DNA from: Solenopsis invicta
Taxonomy: Eukaryota > Arthropoda > Insecta > Hymenoptera > Formicidae
NCBI RefSeq assembly: GCF_016802725.1
Contig: NC_052669.1
Span: forward strand, 18,195,770 to 18,259,769
Length of the DNA: 64,000 nt
Direction of reading: 5' to 3'
Part shown: piece after piece, positions 1-11,635 of the stretch
How the letters are laid out: each line of letters opens with the position of its first letter
Numbering within the stretch: position 1 is the first letter of the stretch
Translations under genes and position numbers: made by a program
The notes under the pieces: model-generated
What the model was told of the DNA's origin: nothing
Databases searched by the model: none
What the model saw: the letters and a program-made list of their open reading frames with translations, nothing else

Positions 1-104
1 TGCAAGTTTATTCTTTTTTTTTTCTAATCAATAACAAAAACTTTTCGTCGCGAATATCCGAATTTTAAATCTGACCATACGCTGTAACGAGTAAAATAAC
101 AAAA

Positions 105-220
105 AACTTGGCTTATAATTTTTGCAGCAAAAATATTATTTTGCTGTGTGTGTGTGTGTGTGTGTGCGCGCGTGCGTGCGTGCGTGCGTGCGTGTGCGTG
201 CGTGCGTGCGTGCGTGCGTG

Positions 221-252
<32 letters not shown>

Positions 253-263
253 TGTGTGCGTGC

Positions 264-309
<46 letters not shown>

Positions 310-645
310 GCGCGCGCGCGTGTGTGTGCATGTGTGTGCGTGCGTGCAGTTTTCAGCGAGTAAATGGATCCAAATAAATTTTTGCACGAATATTTTTTTA
401 TTGGAAATAGTTTGATTCGTATATGTAAAAATTTTTATTTAACTCGTAATGTAACTTCTCCCTCAAATTTGCAAATAAATATTACAAAACGTGATTTTAC
501 ATAAGAATCAAGAGTAAAAAAAAAATTGAATAACTTTGAAATCAATAAGAGAATTGTGTTCATGTTTTACACAGATATTTAAATATAATAACAGAACAAT
601 ATAAAATGGTTATTTATGGTAATGTTTCGAGCTACGTATTCTTGA
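105..645 (+). mobile_element. Copy of the TTAA/GGATG family split by a microsatellite
   Basis: Flanking the simple repeat at 145-348 are sequences matching the 38-kb copy in order: TTTTTGCAG at 119, then TTTTTGCACGAATATTT near 378, TTTGCAAATAAATATTAC near 467, CGTGATTTTACATAAGAATC near 490, AGAGAATTGTG near 549 and GGTAATGTTT near 618. The two ends are not clearly preserved (no TTAA-GGATG found), so the boundaries are approximate. The microsatellite occupies the place where the 38-kb copy has a few bases around TTTTTGAACGAGC. Confidence 0.6.
145..348 (+). repeat. Compound (TG)n/(TGCG)n microsatellite, 204 bp
   Basis: An unbroken alternation of pyrimidine and purine over 204 bp, made of TG, TGCG and CG dinucleotide blocks with one TGCATG. 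It generates spurious open frames of Cys, Val, Arg, Ala, His and Thr on both strands. Alternating CG/TG tracts of this length are the classic Z-DNA-prone sequence. Confidence 0.97.
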
Positions 646-1512
646 TTTTACAAAAGCAATTTTTTTCCACAGAGTAATTCAATCTCATCCGTTGCTATTG
701 GCATTATATCGCGCTTTATTCGCGGGAGAGTATGTTTCTGTATGCAAGAGCTGTAAATTTTAATATAAACGACATCGATCCGAGTATTAATTCTGAAATT
801 AGCTGCGGGGTCTTCGCTCTATCCGCTCATGGACGCGCGATCTCGTCTATTTTTTACCGCTCAATTTATCGCGAACGGGCGACAGGGTGGAATGTAAAAC
901 TGCGCTCTAGATCGGAAACGAATCCCAGGGCCGAGGCAAGGTCCTTCAGGGACCTCGGTGCCCTCTACGAAATTTACATTTTCATCATCTCGGGGATTCT
1001 GCGCTTTTATTATTCCGTCGTCGCTATGTGTCCCGACGGCATCCGACAGCGGAATCCGCGTCGTCTGCGCTTCCAACGCGATGTAATTCGAAAACAAAGA
1101 GCGCCACGATCGGCGTATCGCGGAATAATATTTACCGGGACGGAGAAATTTTTCCCCGTCGCAACGAAAACTCGGAATTTGCGTAAAAATTGCCTCCCAA
1201 TCGCATCCCGCGTCAGAGAAATTCAATTTGCAATATCGTTCTTTTGTCGGGTACATAAACTGCAAATATTTTCGTGGTTTACGTAAAGTAATCGAACTTT
1301 TCCATATACATTTCCGCGTATTTAAACTAAGATATTCAATAAATCCGACGGTTGCACGTGTGCATCGCTCCATTTAATATATTTATTATCTTAACTCTGG
1401 AATACTACTGCAGATAATTTTTTTACGCAAGCACTGATTCAAGTTTAGTACATTTTCGTTATTGAAATTTTAACAGCTTTATGAAAAGCTTGAAATGGTT
1501 TTTCTGAGGTGT
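646..1512. other. No gene seen: CpG-rich block
   Basis: Positions 730-1380 are CpG-rich and poor in stops. They hold overlapping open frames on both strands (184 codons plus, 170 codons minus) with no recognisable protein features. Confidence 0.6.
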
Positions 1513-1715
1513 TTACAAATTTTGCTAGATGCAGTTTTGAAAATAATTTTGTCGAGTCATCAAAATAATTGTGTAAGATAATGAAATTAATTGCTACAAT
1601 GTCAAAACATTTTGAAACCTTGCTCATCATGCTTGAACATCCTACATAATTATTTCAATGGCTCAACAAAATTATTTTCAGATCTGCACTCAGCTAAATT
1701 TTTAGATACTTCAGC
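1513..1715. mobile_element. Palindromic MITE family A, copy 1
   Basis: The left half (TTTGCTAGATGCAG, then GAAAATAATTTTGTCG and ATCAAAATAATTGTGTA) pairs with the reverse complement of the right half (CTACATAATTATTT, CAACAAAATTATTTTCAGAT, CTGCACTCAGCTAAA). Copies with the same blocks occur at 20205, 29632 and 40612. Boundaries are approximate. Confidence 0.7.
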
Positions 1716-4700
1716 AAAATCATGTTTTTTTTCCATGTCAAAATAACATTTAATAATATTTTGTTTACATTGAAATAATATTAGTTCAGTTATTCTAACA
1801 CTTTGTAAGCTGCAAAGTAAAAAAAGTATTAATTAATTTTAGCAGTGTTGCGTTAGAAAAATATGTCTCGGCAAGTAGTTCTCAAAAATTAATTTCATGC
1901 TGTTTTTTAAATAGCAAAAATTGTTTAATTGCTCGTAATCATAAGGGATATATTATAATCTAAAAATCCAAGTGTCTAAGCGGAATTAAAATATAAGTCT
2001 CGATGTCACTGAAATTAGATAGAAGATGTTACGAAACACGTCAAGACAGACGATTCAAGAAAAGAAAGAAAAGTTTGGCGATGCAGATAACATTACAACA
2101 CAGTCATATAAAGTTTTGCATTGAACGGAAAGAAACGCAATTGCAGGAACTCCGAGGGTGAATTCCTCCCTTTAAAGAGACTATAAACGTTCGCGGAGAC
2201 ATTTTCAACTCGCATCGGCAGCGAATCGGAATTCGGAATTGTCTCACGTAATTTCGTCCGCCAATTTCAACTTTCATCCCGTTCTCGTAGTCGTTTATAT
2301 TTTTCATTTTGTCATGCACCGTATCGCGTCGTGTCTGCCTTCGGCGAACAACTTTTCCGCGCTCTCGTACTTCGATTCGCGCGAGAGTAACTCGCACACG
2401 CGAAAGACGCACGAGAGGCGCATGTTGAATTTCTCACGAGGCCCGGAGGCCGGGAAATTCGGTCGTAGTCTCCCGGTAGACTTTCGCACGAGATGCGTGG
2501 CTGAAAGCCAGTGGAACGATCTGCATAAGGGGTCGAGGAGGGTTCGCGCGCGCGCGAAAAAGAGAGACGGACGGCCCCCAGGGTGTGCATTTTCCTTCAT
2601 TTTATGGTCTCTCAGCGAGAACAAGGTCCAAACGCGATCCCGGGAATCACATCTTGGCAGTTTGTACCGTGTGTGTGAATATTTCACGTCGGGAAACCCG
2701 ACCCCGAGTAAGGGAGAGTAGAGCCGTAATAAAAACAAAGTTCCGTACTTATCTTTCAACGTTAAATATGGCCTGACTTGTAGTTCGAAATATAACGCGC
2801 TGTATTTTCACATCGAACACACGGAAAGCTCGAAATAGAACGGCGCCGTTAGCGCTAAATGTGGCGCATGATTAAGAATTAAAATCGTTGCGCACAGGTA
2901 GACATGAATCACGGCAGATGGGATCACGCGTTTATGTAGGGAAGCTGAAATATGGACTTCAGACGCGACTAAACGCGGAAAAAGATTGTTGCGGATGCGT
3001 CGAGTCGATGGAGCGATGCAGAAAGTTTCCAGCCAATGCCTTGAACCTAAACCTGAAAGGTGAGCGATAAAAAGTAACGGTAGTAGCATCGCTTGGAAAG
3101 ATTGCCGAAGCGCTGCTCAGTATGGAAACGGACCGGCATGCAATGCAAAGTGACACCCTCGCGGACGGGGGTGTGCCTTGAAAAATTCATACAGCCCACC
3201 CTCCCGCGCCGCAATTGCAACGCAGAGGCGAAAAGTATTGCGCGAGAAAGTGGAGGAGCGCGCGGGCGAGGGGTAGAATTATTGTTGTCGAATAATAGAA
3301 TAACCAAGTTCCCGCGGGGTACACTGAAAGCGCCTTAAATGCCGGCGAACACGATCGGCAAATAAAGGAAAGCGGCGAGCAACCGCCGCGGAAGAAAAGA
3401 AAAACTTTTTCATCGCGCTTACATAAATGGCGCTTCGTTAAAACGAAGGGAGGGTGCGAATTCTTTTTCGCGTGCCCATCCCCTTGAGCCGTTTTCAGGG
3501 TAATCCCCTCACTCCCCTCACCCCCCACGCATTTATCACCCGTTGCCTGGATATCGCGTTGCTGCCTGCCGGCGCTCGCCGAGACTCGTGACGATGCAAA
3601 TTGTATCGATACATGGAACGGATATATCGAGATGTGAACGACCGGTTAATTTTAGAAAACCAAGTTTAGAGCATCAGTCGCGCGGTTCGAGTTTCCAATA
3701 TTTAAGTTTCAGCAAGTGAAACCGTAATGACGAAAATGGAAAAAAAAAAGGATTTCTCCCTCTTCGTAGAGATGATCTTGATATTCGCAGGAAGGAACAT
3801 AATTTTCTAATTTTACAAAACGGAGTGGACATTAATAAACCGAAGAGGTTTAAAATAGAAATTTCCAAGGGAGGCGATGGAAGATTAATATACATATAAG
3901 TAGGATCGATAAATTATCGGTCTGTTCCACCGGAACAGCGCCCTTTTCTTGAAACTCCCGAGGAGGGGGGGAGGGGGAAGGGAGGGCAAAAAAAGAGGCC
4001 GTATATAGCTGGAAAACTGGGACATCCGGTCGCAACTTGAAGATAGAAACGCGAGTGTCTCGCGTTTGAACATACGACACTTTTGCGGGCTCGGCTAAAA
4101 GCATGGTGACACTTTTAATAAACTGTGGCGAGCCAGACTTGACGATCTTTTAGATTTAGTGTTAACACTCGCATACAGAGTGAAGTCACGAAAAATCCTT
4201 TTACCACGGCCTCGTCATAGCCTCGCGTGTAATTGCACTCCACGCCGTGCCTAATTACACGCGATTGCGTGCCGCGATGAACGTAATATTGTAAAATTAG
4301 CGGCTACGCGCGAGCTTTTAGCGGGTTCGCAGGTGGTCGAGAGAGCTTTCAACTCGATACACTCGCACGGATTTCCCCGATACGCTTTGCGTTCCCGCGC
4401 GTCATTAAATTCGAATCGAGATGCGTTTATATGCAATCACCTTTCCCACTGCAGCAGAGTGAAGCGCCGGCCAATGAAGGACGATACATTACTGCCACTT
4501 CTCAAGCGATTGAATGAGGTGGAGGTGTAATGGAACGATGATAAAAGAAAAGGCGCTCGTCGCGATTGCCGGGTCTGCCGTCGATCGCATTTGACGCGTT
4601 CGCGTTTAACGCGATTTACTCCGTTTCCTTTTGCGCCGGGAAATGTCGGTACGCGTGTCCAAGGTCTCTCCGTACAAGAGGAAAGATTAGTTAGCATTGA

Positions 4701-4952
4701 GTTTGCCGCCAATATTGGTATTACAGTTTCTGGAATTATTTATAGAGTGATCGATGCGTCCTATTTAACCCCAGATCGCAGAGACAGTATCCAACGCGGA
4801 GTCTTTTAACTAAAGATTAAAAGGATTTTATCGGATTACTGTTGAGCAAAGCGCTAATTTTGAATATTGAGATATGTCTAGAAAAAGATCGAGTAAGAAT
4901 ATACCGGGAAAAGTAAAACTTTAATTTAGCTTAATTATTTTCCAAATATATC
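1716..4952. other. No gene seen: AT-rich then CpG-rich DNA
   Basis: 1716-2100 is AT-rich and 2100-4800 is CpG-rich. Frames up to 160 codons occur on both strands and overlap each other, with compositions dominated by Arg, Ser and Pro. A pyrimidine-rich stretch lies at 3478-3530 and a G-quadruplex motif at 3964. Confidence 0.6.
3964..3987 (+). other. Potential G-quadruplex
   Basis: Four G runs (7, 5, 3 and 3 G) separated by A, AA and A on the plus strand satisfy the usual G3+ with short loops pattern. Confidence 0.6.
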
Positions 4953-4956
4953 TTAA

Positions 4957-5458
4957 GGATGTATAGAACATTTCTCGAAACATTAAGAAAGTTATGAAAA
5001 AATTATAAATTGTTTTATATTGCATTTGAAAGTAGTAGAAAAAATATGACGGCGATTTTCTGCCCGAATAAAAAATTATTTCAATAAGAAGTAGAAAAAT
5101 CTGATCTTTTTGTTTAAGTACTTTAAACATTCTAGGTAATTTATGTAAAATTTCATTGCGATACAAAGATCAATTCTGTAAAATAAATAAAATTTATTTA
5201 CAAAATAATTAACTAAACAGAGATTGTCACAATAAAACTTTGTATAAATGATCTTGAATACTTAAAGTATATACTTACACAAAAAAATTTAGATTTTTCT
5301 TAATGTTAGGTAAAAAATAATTCAATTTTTAATCAATAAAATAAACTATAAAAATTTGTTATGAAATAAATACATAATCTTATTCATATAACTTTCATAT
5401 GTACATATTGTATATACAATATGTTTATATGAAGTGTTCAAAATTTTATCAGGCATCC
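4957..5458 (-). mobile_element. TTAA-flanked element with GGATG ends
   Basis: The element starts GGATGTA directly after TTAA (4953-4956) and ends CATCC directly before TTAA (5459-5462), so it has a TTAA target duplication and inverted GGATG termini. Its left 200 bp resemble the reverse complement of the right part of the element at 37978-38366, so it is the same family in the opposite orientation. TTAA duplication is typical of piggyBac and Kolobok transposons; the termini alone do not decide between them. The strand given is relative to the 38-kb copy. Confidence 0.65.
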
Positions 5459-5500
5459 TTAAATTCTTAAATCTTATTAATTAGGATTACACATTTGATA

Positions 5501-5713
5501 TATATGTCGCAGGCAAATAGCAATTTTAGGAAAATAGTATCTGACTAGGCAAATAGCATTTGCCAGGTTAGGTTACATTAGAATAAATTACATAATTTTT
5601 GTGTTTTTAAAGCAGGCATTTTGTGTTTTAATTCTAAGCTATTTGACCAGGCAAATGCTATTTGCCTAGTCAGATACTATTTTCCTAAAATTGCTATTTG
5701 CCTACGACATATA
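5501..5713. mobile_element. 213-bp MITE with about 64-bp perfect-type ends
   Basis: The left end TATATGTCGCAGGCAAATAG is mirrored at the right with one change (CGC against CGT), and the inverted repeat runs about 64 bp through GATACTATTTTCC-type sequence. The central 85 bp are unpaired and include TTAGGTTAC. The very low divergence between the arms points to a young insertion. It sits only 42 bp from the TTAA-flanked element at 4957-5458. Confidence 0.88.
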
Positions 5714-7028
5714 CATTTTTATCATTATAAATTGTATGCGACTGATAAAGAAAATAACAATCAGTCAGCAGAAACAACAAATCGCAATGTCATCTGCAAT
5801 AGGGACAAAGAATTCTCGCGTTCTTCTCCCTTCATTTAAAAAAGCCTCGCAATATTTGGCGTCTCTCTGGTTCTTTGAAATGAAAATTTTGCTTATGGTA
5901 TTTAAATTTAATTAATGAGACCCGGGCAATCCGCGGGAATTCGAGGCGAACCCGCGTCTCTCGCAAGCGCTTTCATTATGCTCTCTTCTTCCGCGCATTT
6001 AATTGAATTCACGAGCGCGAGGCCAACGATGAAAGGACGTAAATTCATGGAGCATTCTCGCGCGGGCTTTCCTTTGAAAACGCTAACCAGGATGACCGAC
6101 AAAAATGAATTTCCCAGTTGTGGTACCGAGAGAACGTGGCTTCACGAATTTTTCCCACCGTCTCGCGCTCGCCGCGGCATCGATGGACCCGTAAATCGTC
6201 CGCTATCGCGGCATTCCGAGGCCCGGTGCCGGAAACGCGGACGAACAACACGGAAATCGAGTCGCCATCGAGCCCCGGCGCGATCGTCCGCGAAGTTTTA
6301 AGCGCTTTTCGGGGTGGCCAAAGCTGCTCAAAAATTAATTTGCATTCCGCCCACCCAATAATCCCCCCCCACGCGTCCTCTTAATCCTCCCGTGCTCGAT
6401 CAGTCATGCCGCTCTTTTTTTTTCCGCTTTTCCTGCTACGGTTCTCCCCTCCCCCCTCCCAGCCCACCAACTCTCTTGGGCCGAATCAATCCACCGTCGT
6501 GGGCAAAGAGCCAATCGTTTGCGGTGCAATTTCATGCGGATCGGCGCAGAGTCGGGAGAGCTACCTGTACATCGACGAGAAAAAGAAAAATTGTCTGACG
6601 GAAGAGGCGTAGGGAAAGGAAAAGAATTACACAGAGAAGAAGAGAGCCACGGCGGCGACGACGGGTAAGTGATTGCGTCTTTTTGAGGGGGAATGGCGAT
6701 ATACCGAGAGGCAAGAGAGACGGAGAGTCGATCGGTTTCTGGAAATACTAAAAACACGGAAATACTAAAAACATGGATTATTCCAGCCAGACGGTTTTTG
6801 CAAATATATCCCGCGATATTCCGGAGTTTTTTAGCCTCTCCAGCTTTTCAGCTTCTCGTGAAAGTATAATAATTTACTCGTCCGTGAAAATGAGAGCATC
6901 GTTCGCGATAATTGAGTGATAATAAATGCATGAGATGTCAAGTATAAAGAAGATGAATGTTAATCTAAGAGGTATGAGCCGATGAAAATTGAGATAAGAT
7001 CTCATCAAAATTTTATCTACCATCTTGA

Positions 7029-7053
7029 TCTCTCTCTCTCTCTCTCTCTCTCT
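7029..7053 (+). repeat. (TC)n microsatellite
   Basis: Twelve and a half TC units without interruption. Confidence 0.95.
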
Positions 7054-7622
7054 TGCTCACCGCGTATTTTATTCTTCCTGAGAAATAAATCTCAAGATAA
7101 GTTTTAGTCTTACGCAAAATCCATACGAAATAATTCACGAGTTCGTACACGGGAAAAGAATCAAAGACACGTAACTTAAAAACACCGTGCACGTACACGC
7201 GCGAGAATCTTTCACAGAAAATATTTTAATCCTGGAGACGGACGCGAAACGCACACGGGGAGTGGATTTAAACGACGTTAATGAGCGCATTAATTTTTTC
7301 AACACGATGTAGCCGTAGGACAATGCGAGTTGCGTGGAACGAGGAAATAGGCATTATATTCCGCGACGATCCTTGCGCTTCCTTTTGCACGGATCGGGGG
7401 AGAAACGCGAAAATGAACGATAAAATATAAAACATCCGAAGACAATGGCCGGTGCCCGGGTGCGAGGTGCACCCTTTTTCTGAACGCGTCGCTTTCAGTA
7501 ATTTCATTCAAGCCTGTCCAGGATATGGGAGCCAGGACCCTCATATATTGAAACTGTATTGTCCATTCATTCACGCCTCGCTACAACCCCCCGCGCCACA
7601 ATAATGCAGCTTCGTTTGTTTG

Positions 7623-7646
7623 TTTTTTTTTTTTTTTTTTTTTTTT
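7623..7646 (+). repeat. Poly-T tract, 24 bp
   Basis: Twenty-four consecutive T. No retroposon body or target duplication could be tied to it. Confidence 0.9.
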
Positions 7647-10600
7647 ATTTATTTACCAGTACCAGCGCGAAAAGAATGACATCGCAGACATTGCCATCCG
7701 TTGCATCTGTGCTTCCACGAAGGAATTTTAATTCGGCATCCGCCCACATACGCGTTCGATTCCACATTTTTATTTTCATCCGTCTAGCCGCGAGATACAA
7801 ATACCATATTTGAAATTGGGCATTGTTCATAAATGAACAAATATTCCAAGCGTTGGTAAAATATTTCAGAATACTACCTTTGAAATAAATCTGCTGTAAT
7901 TAAACAAAAGAAAATTATGTTACGCAAAGTAAGAATAATGAAATAACAAGTGAGATTAGGATCGATAATGTGCATAATACACTTAAACGAAGAAAACTAT
8001 TGTTTTTCGGTGAAGGCGATTTTTGGTGCTTAATAATATTTGTGTGAAATTTTGCAATTAATCGATAGACACATTGCGAGTTTATGCAAATTGCAAGCGA
8101 ACACATTAATCATTTTGAAACATAGTTCTAACCTGAAATACGTAATGTGAAATACTGGAGTAAGAACCGTGTTTCAAAACAGACAAATAATTGACGTGCA
8201 ATTTACATGAAACTTTGCTAAAAATTGCAAGAATTTATACGAATATTATCAGGCAGATCCACAAAATCGATAAACAACCTTTTTCGCTTAAAAATAATTA
8301 AAATCTACTGTTTTCTCGCAAGGTATAATTTTTTTTTTTAATTATATTCAATCGCCAGCTGACTCAATATTTAATCCACATTATTGTCTCTACCTTTAAA
8401 ATATTATTCCATATTGTTAAGTTATCATCATTTGATATTTGATATCTATGCAGTTTTCGACGATGAATCAGCAAAGATGCGATTGATACATTAGCGGCGC
8501 CATATTGAGCGTGACGAATTGCTCGTAAGGGGCATTAATTCGCGTGAGTGCGGATTCGAGTTCTGTTGAATCTTGGATTATCCAGCCAATGTGAAATGGC
8601 CCGAGAATAAATTCAAGATAATCCCGCTGGTATCTCGTCGTTAATTTCCGTCTCGAATGTGCGGTGCGATGGCGATCGCTAGACCGATATCACGCGAAAT
8701 CGAAACAAAGAAACTACGTAATCGAGTTATAATTGATATTGCAAGTTCGAAATGGATGAACATTAATCTTTCAGAATAAATCCGAATCGTTGCAATTCCA
8801 CGCTGCATTAGATTGAGTAATCCGAATACTTCGTGATGTATCTCGTAACGTGATCCTTAAAATAACTCCTAAATTTAGCTCCACGTTTTTTTTCTATTAT
8901 TATAGTTTTTTATTTCAATAGCCATCGTCATCCTTAAACATAAATATCTGGCGTTTTTTTTTAAATACCTAGCGTTATTTTATGTATAAATTTTATTATG
9001 CCTTATTATTACCATTATAAATTTTACCAACACTAATATGTGTACAGTACGAATTGCAACGGCTATATATTGTGTAATTGTATACTGTGGGTACAAAGGA
9101 AAGGGGAGGCAAGAGACGAATCGATCTCGGGGCAGACCGTAACGGAATTTACATCTCGCCGATATCGCGCTTATGGCCAATTTAACCAGTCGTAACCATC
9201 CGCGCCAGGTGTTCGCTGGCAGTCGATAAATATAATCCACCCACACTCGCCCACTTTCCGCCGCGATACAGCCGCGAGTTCCTTGGAGTCGAAATGAAAT
9301 CAGCGCCGTCGTGCTCGGCCAAGCGCCGAAACGACTCGTCGTGAGAACGCGCGGAAACTTCCCTTCGGCTCGTATTTTCCGCGATGTGAAAAAAAAAAGT
9401 TCTCTCGGCTGTATAACGGGGGCTGTAATTTCATTAGAGGCCGTCGGCCTGGCCGGTAGCGCGCCCCGACGACAAGGTAAAATTCGAATTTCCATACCGA
9501 GCGGTGGTTACGCGCGGTAAAGCCTTTAGTGGCCAAATTGTCTCTCCTGCTCTTCCTCTCTCTTTCTCTGTCCGCTCCTATCTCTCGGTGCTTTCAGCGA
9601 ATGAGCGAACACGCCGCGATACACGACGATCAATCAATTCGTACGAGTGAATCAAAGGTTGAAAGGATCGTCGGAGCGGAGGCTGCCAGCGACATATTTT
9701 TCTTTTTTTTTTTTTTATGTCAAACGTGAAAGACATGTGAACTTAGATAAATATTGAAATTCGATTAGAAAGGGATTAGAAAAAGAATTGTACAGATAAG
9801 CGAACATGAAAATCCCGTTTTATAATTAAATAATAAAATCGATGATTGCACGCTATTTGAGATGTTGACGACAAATAATTGACAATCATACTAATTCTTA
9901 AATATTTATTCTATTAAATATGTTCTTAGATGACGACACAGTGGGAAAATTTGTATTAAGTTTAATATATATCGCATGTCTCAAAAAGTTCACTAAAATT
10001 TGTGTGTTAATTGAACATAAAATGAATATGTTAGAAAGTAAAAAATAATACAAACAAATTAATATAAAAATATTTTAATACAATTCTAAAATACATTGCG
10101 AAAACATATTTCTTCATTAAGATAAATATTTATAATGTTATATATATAATATTTGTAAAATTATTAATGTAAATATTTATTGTCACAATTTACTCATTCA
10201 TCTTAGAATTAACGTTTCAAAATTATTTGTATGCAATTTATTTATCCACAAATTGTGTTATTTAAAACCAAGAAAGGTTGAATATTATTTTAATACACAA
10301 TACGTTAAATTAATATTCAGGTATGTTACAAATTCAACACAAAGGCTTTATAACAAGGGTTTTAACATAAATACAGATATTTTCTACTGTGTAGTCAATA
10401 ATTCGTCCCCAACTTCCTCCAATTTTGTAATGAATTATTCTGCAGAAATTTTATTCGGCTACCGCAATACCGCTTCTGCGATTGCACCATTAGGGTTAAT
10501 ATCGACAAATGGATTTCAGCTTCAATGAACTGTCAAAACTTGCGTCGCTCACAGCAGACAATAGAGAGAGAATCGGGACTTCGATGAGTTTTCCCGAAGT

Positions 10601-10881
10601 CAGGACACCTCCCACATCTCCCACACCGCGTTCAACGAGCGCGATCAAGAGGAGAGCGGGAGGGAGGGAGAGGAGGCGCGTAGGGGGTTGGAAACATATG
10701 CGGCCAAGTAGCCAAAAGGGTTCGATTGAGCACCTCTGTCAGTGGCGGGGCAATGGTGGTCGTCATGGCAACCCTCGGAGCTCTCGCCCCCAGCCAACCC
10801 CCGGATCTACAGGGTGTCCAGATCGATGCAAGGAGACGCAACAATCGTCGCATCGGTTCGAGAATCGGCTTAGAACGATTT

Positions 10882-10885
<4 letters not shown>

Positions 10886-10928
<43 letters not shown>

Positions 10929-10931
10929 GAA
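10886..10931 (+). repeat. (GA)n microsatellite
   Basis: (GA)n with one GG interruption near 10921 and an irregular purine tail reaching about 10938. Confidence 0.95.
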
Positions 10932-11616
10932 GAGAGGGAATTCCATCGCACCGGTCGTCCTGTCGTCCTTCACGTTGGACATTACTCTCGGTCTTTTGTG
11001 CGAGAGGAACGCCTATCCTATCTTTTTTTACTTTTATCACAGGATTGCAAGCACTCATCGCGGAAGTGTCCGTCGAGTAGCTCGTGCATTATGACAAAAC
11101 GGAAGGACGTGCAGTCTCTGCGAGATGGACAACGGTGATAACACCCGTACTTAAACTTGAAAAAATTTTTCAGAGTAGACAACACTAAAAACTTCCGCGA
11201 TTAAACTAAACAAATGGAAAAAAAAAAAAAATACCGCTATGAATACTAAGTCATCTAGTTTCTTATTGTCCTTATTAAAATTATTATTAAACCTGATTTT
11301 TATTTTAAATTAGATGATTTTGCCGCTCGCAGCTTTTTCCTCGACACATCTGATACGAAATATCTGATATGTCGTATAAGATAGACGTCGGACGCTTAAG
11401 GGGACGTTATTCCTTTGGGGCCATAAAATAAATGATTTTTTTTCTCTCCCGCTTTCTCATTCCCCAGCCTATCGTTCTATTTCCTCTTAACGCGCAGATT
11501 TCATCTGTCAATGGCGGTCTTTCTTCTTCTGTATTCGTGCGACATTGCGCTGCATCGCGAATGCTGTCAAGCAGAAGCGTCCGCTGAGTTTATCGAACGA
11601 CCGGTCCGGTGCAGAC

Positions 11617-11635
11617 GGGCGGGGGAGGGGAGGGG
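11617..11635 (+). other. Potential G-quadruplex
   Basis: G runs of 3, 5, 4 and 4 with single-base loops (C, A, A), a pattern expected to be very stable. Confidence 0.65.

Noticed and set aside
108..415. Cys/Val/Arg/Ala and His/Thr/Arg-rich open frames on both strands
   Set aside because: They are translations of the TG/TGCG microsatellite and have no biological support as proteins.
732..1373. 184- and 170-codon frames on opposite strands
   Set aside because: Open frames on both strands over the same CpG-rich DNA are expected from scarce stop codons; no features support either.
6665..6670. GTAAGT considered as a splice donor
   Set aside because: An isolated match with no supported exon, acceptor or reading frame.
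10253..10528. 91-codon frame in AT-rich DNA
   Set aside because: Longer than usual for its composition, but without signal peptide, domain or splice context; chance cannot be excluded.
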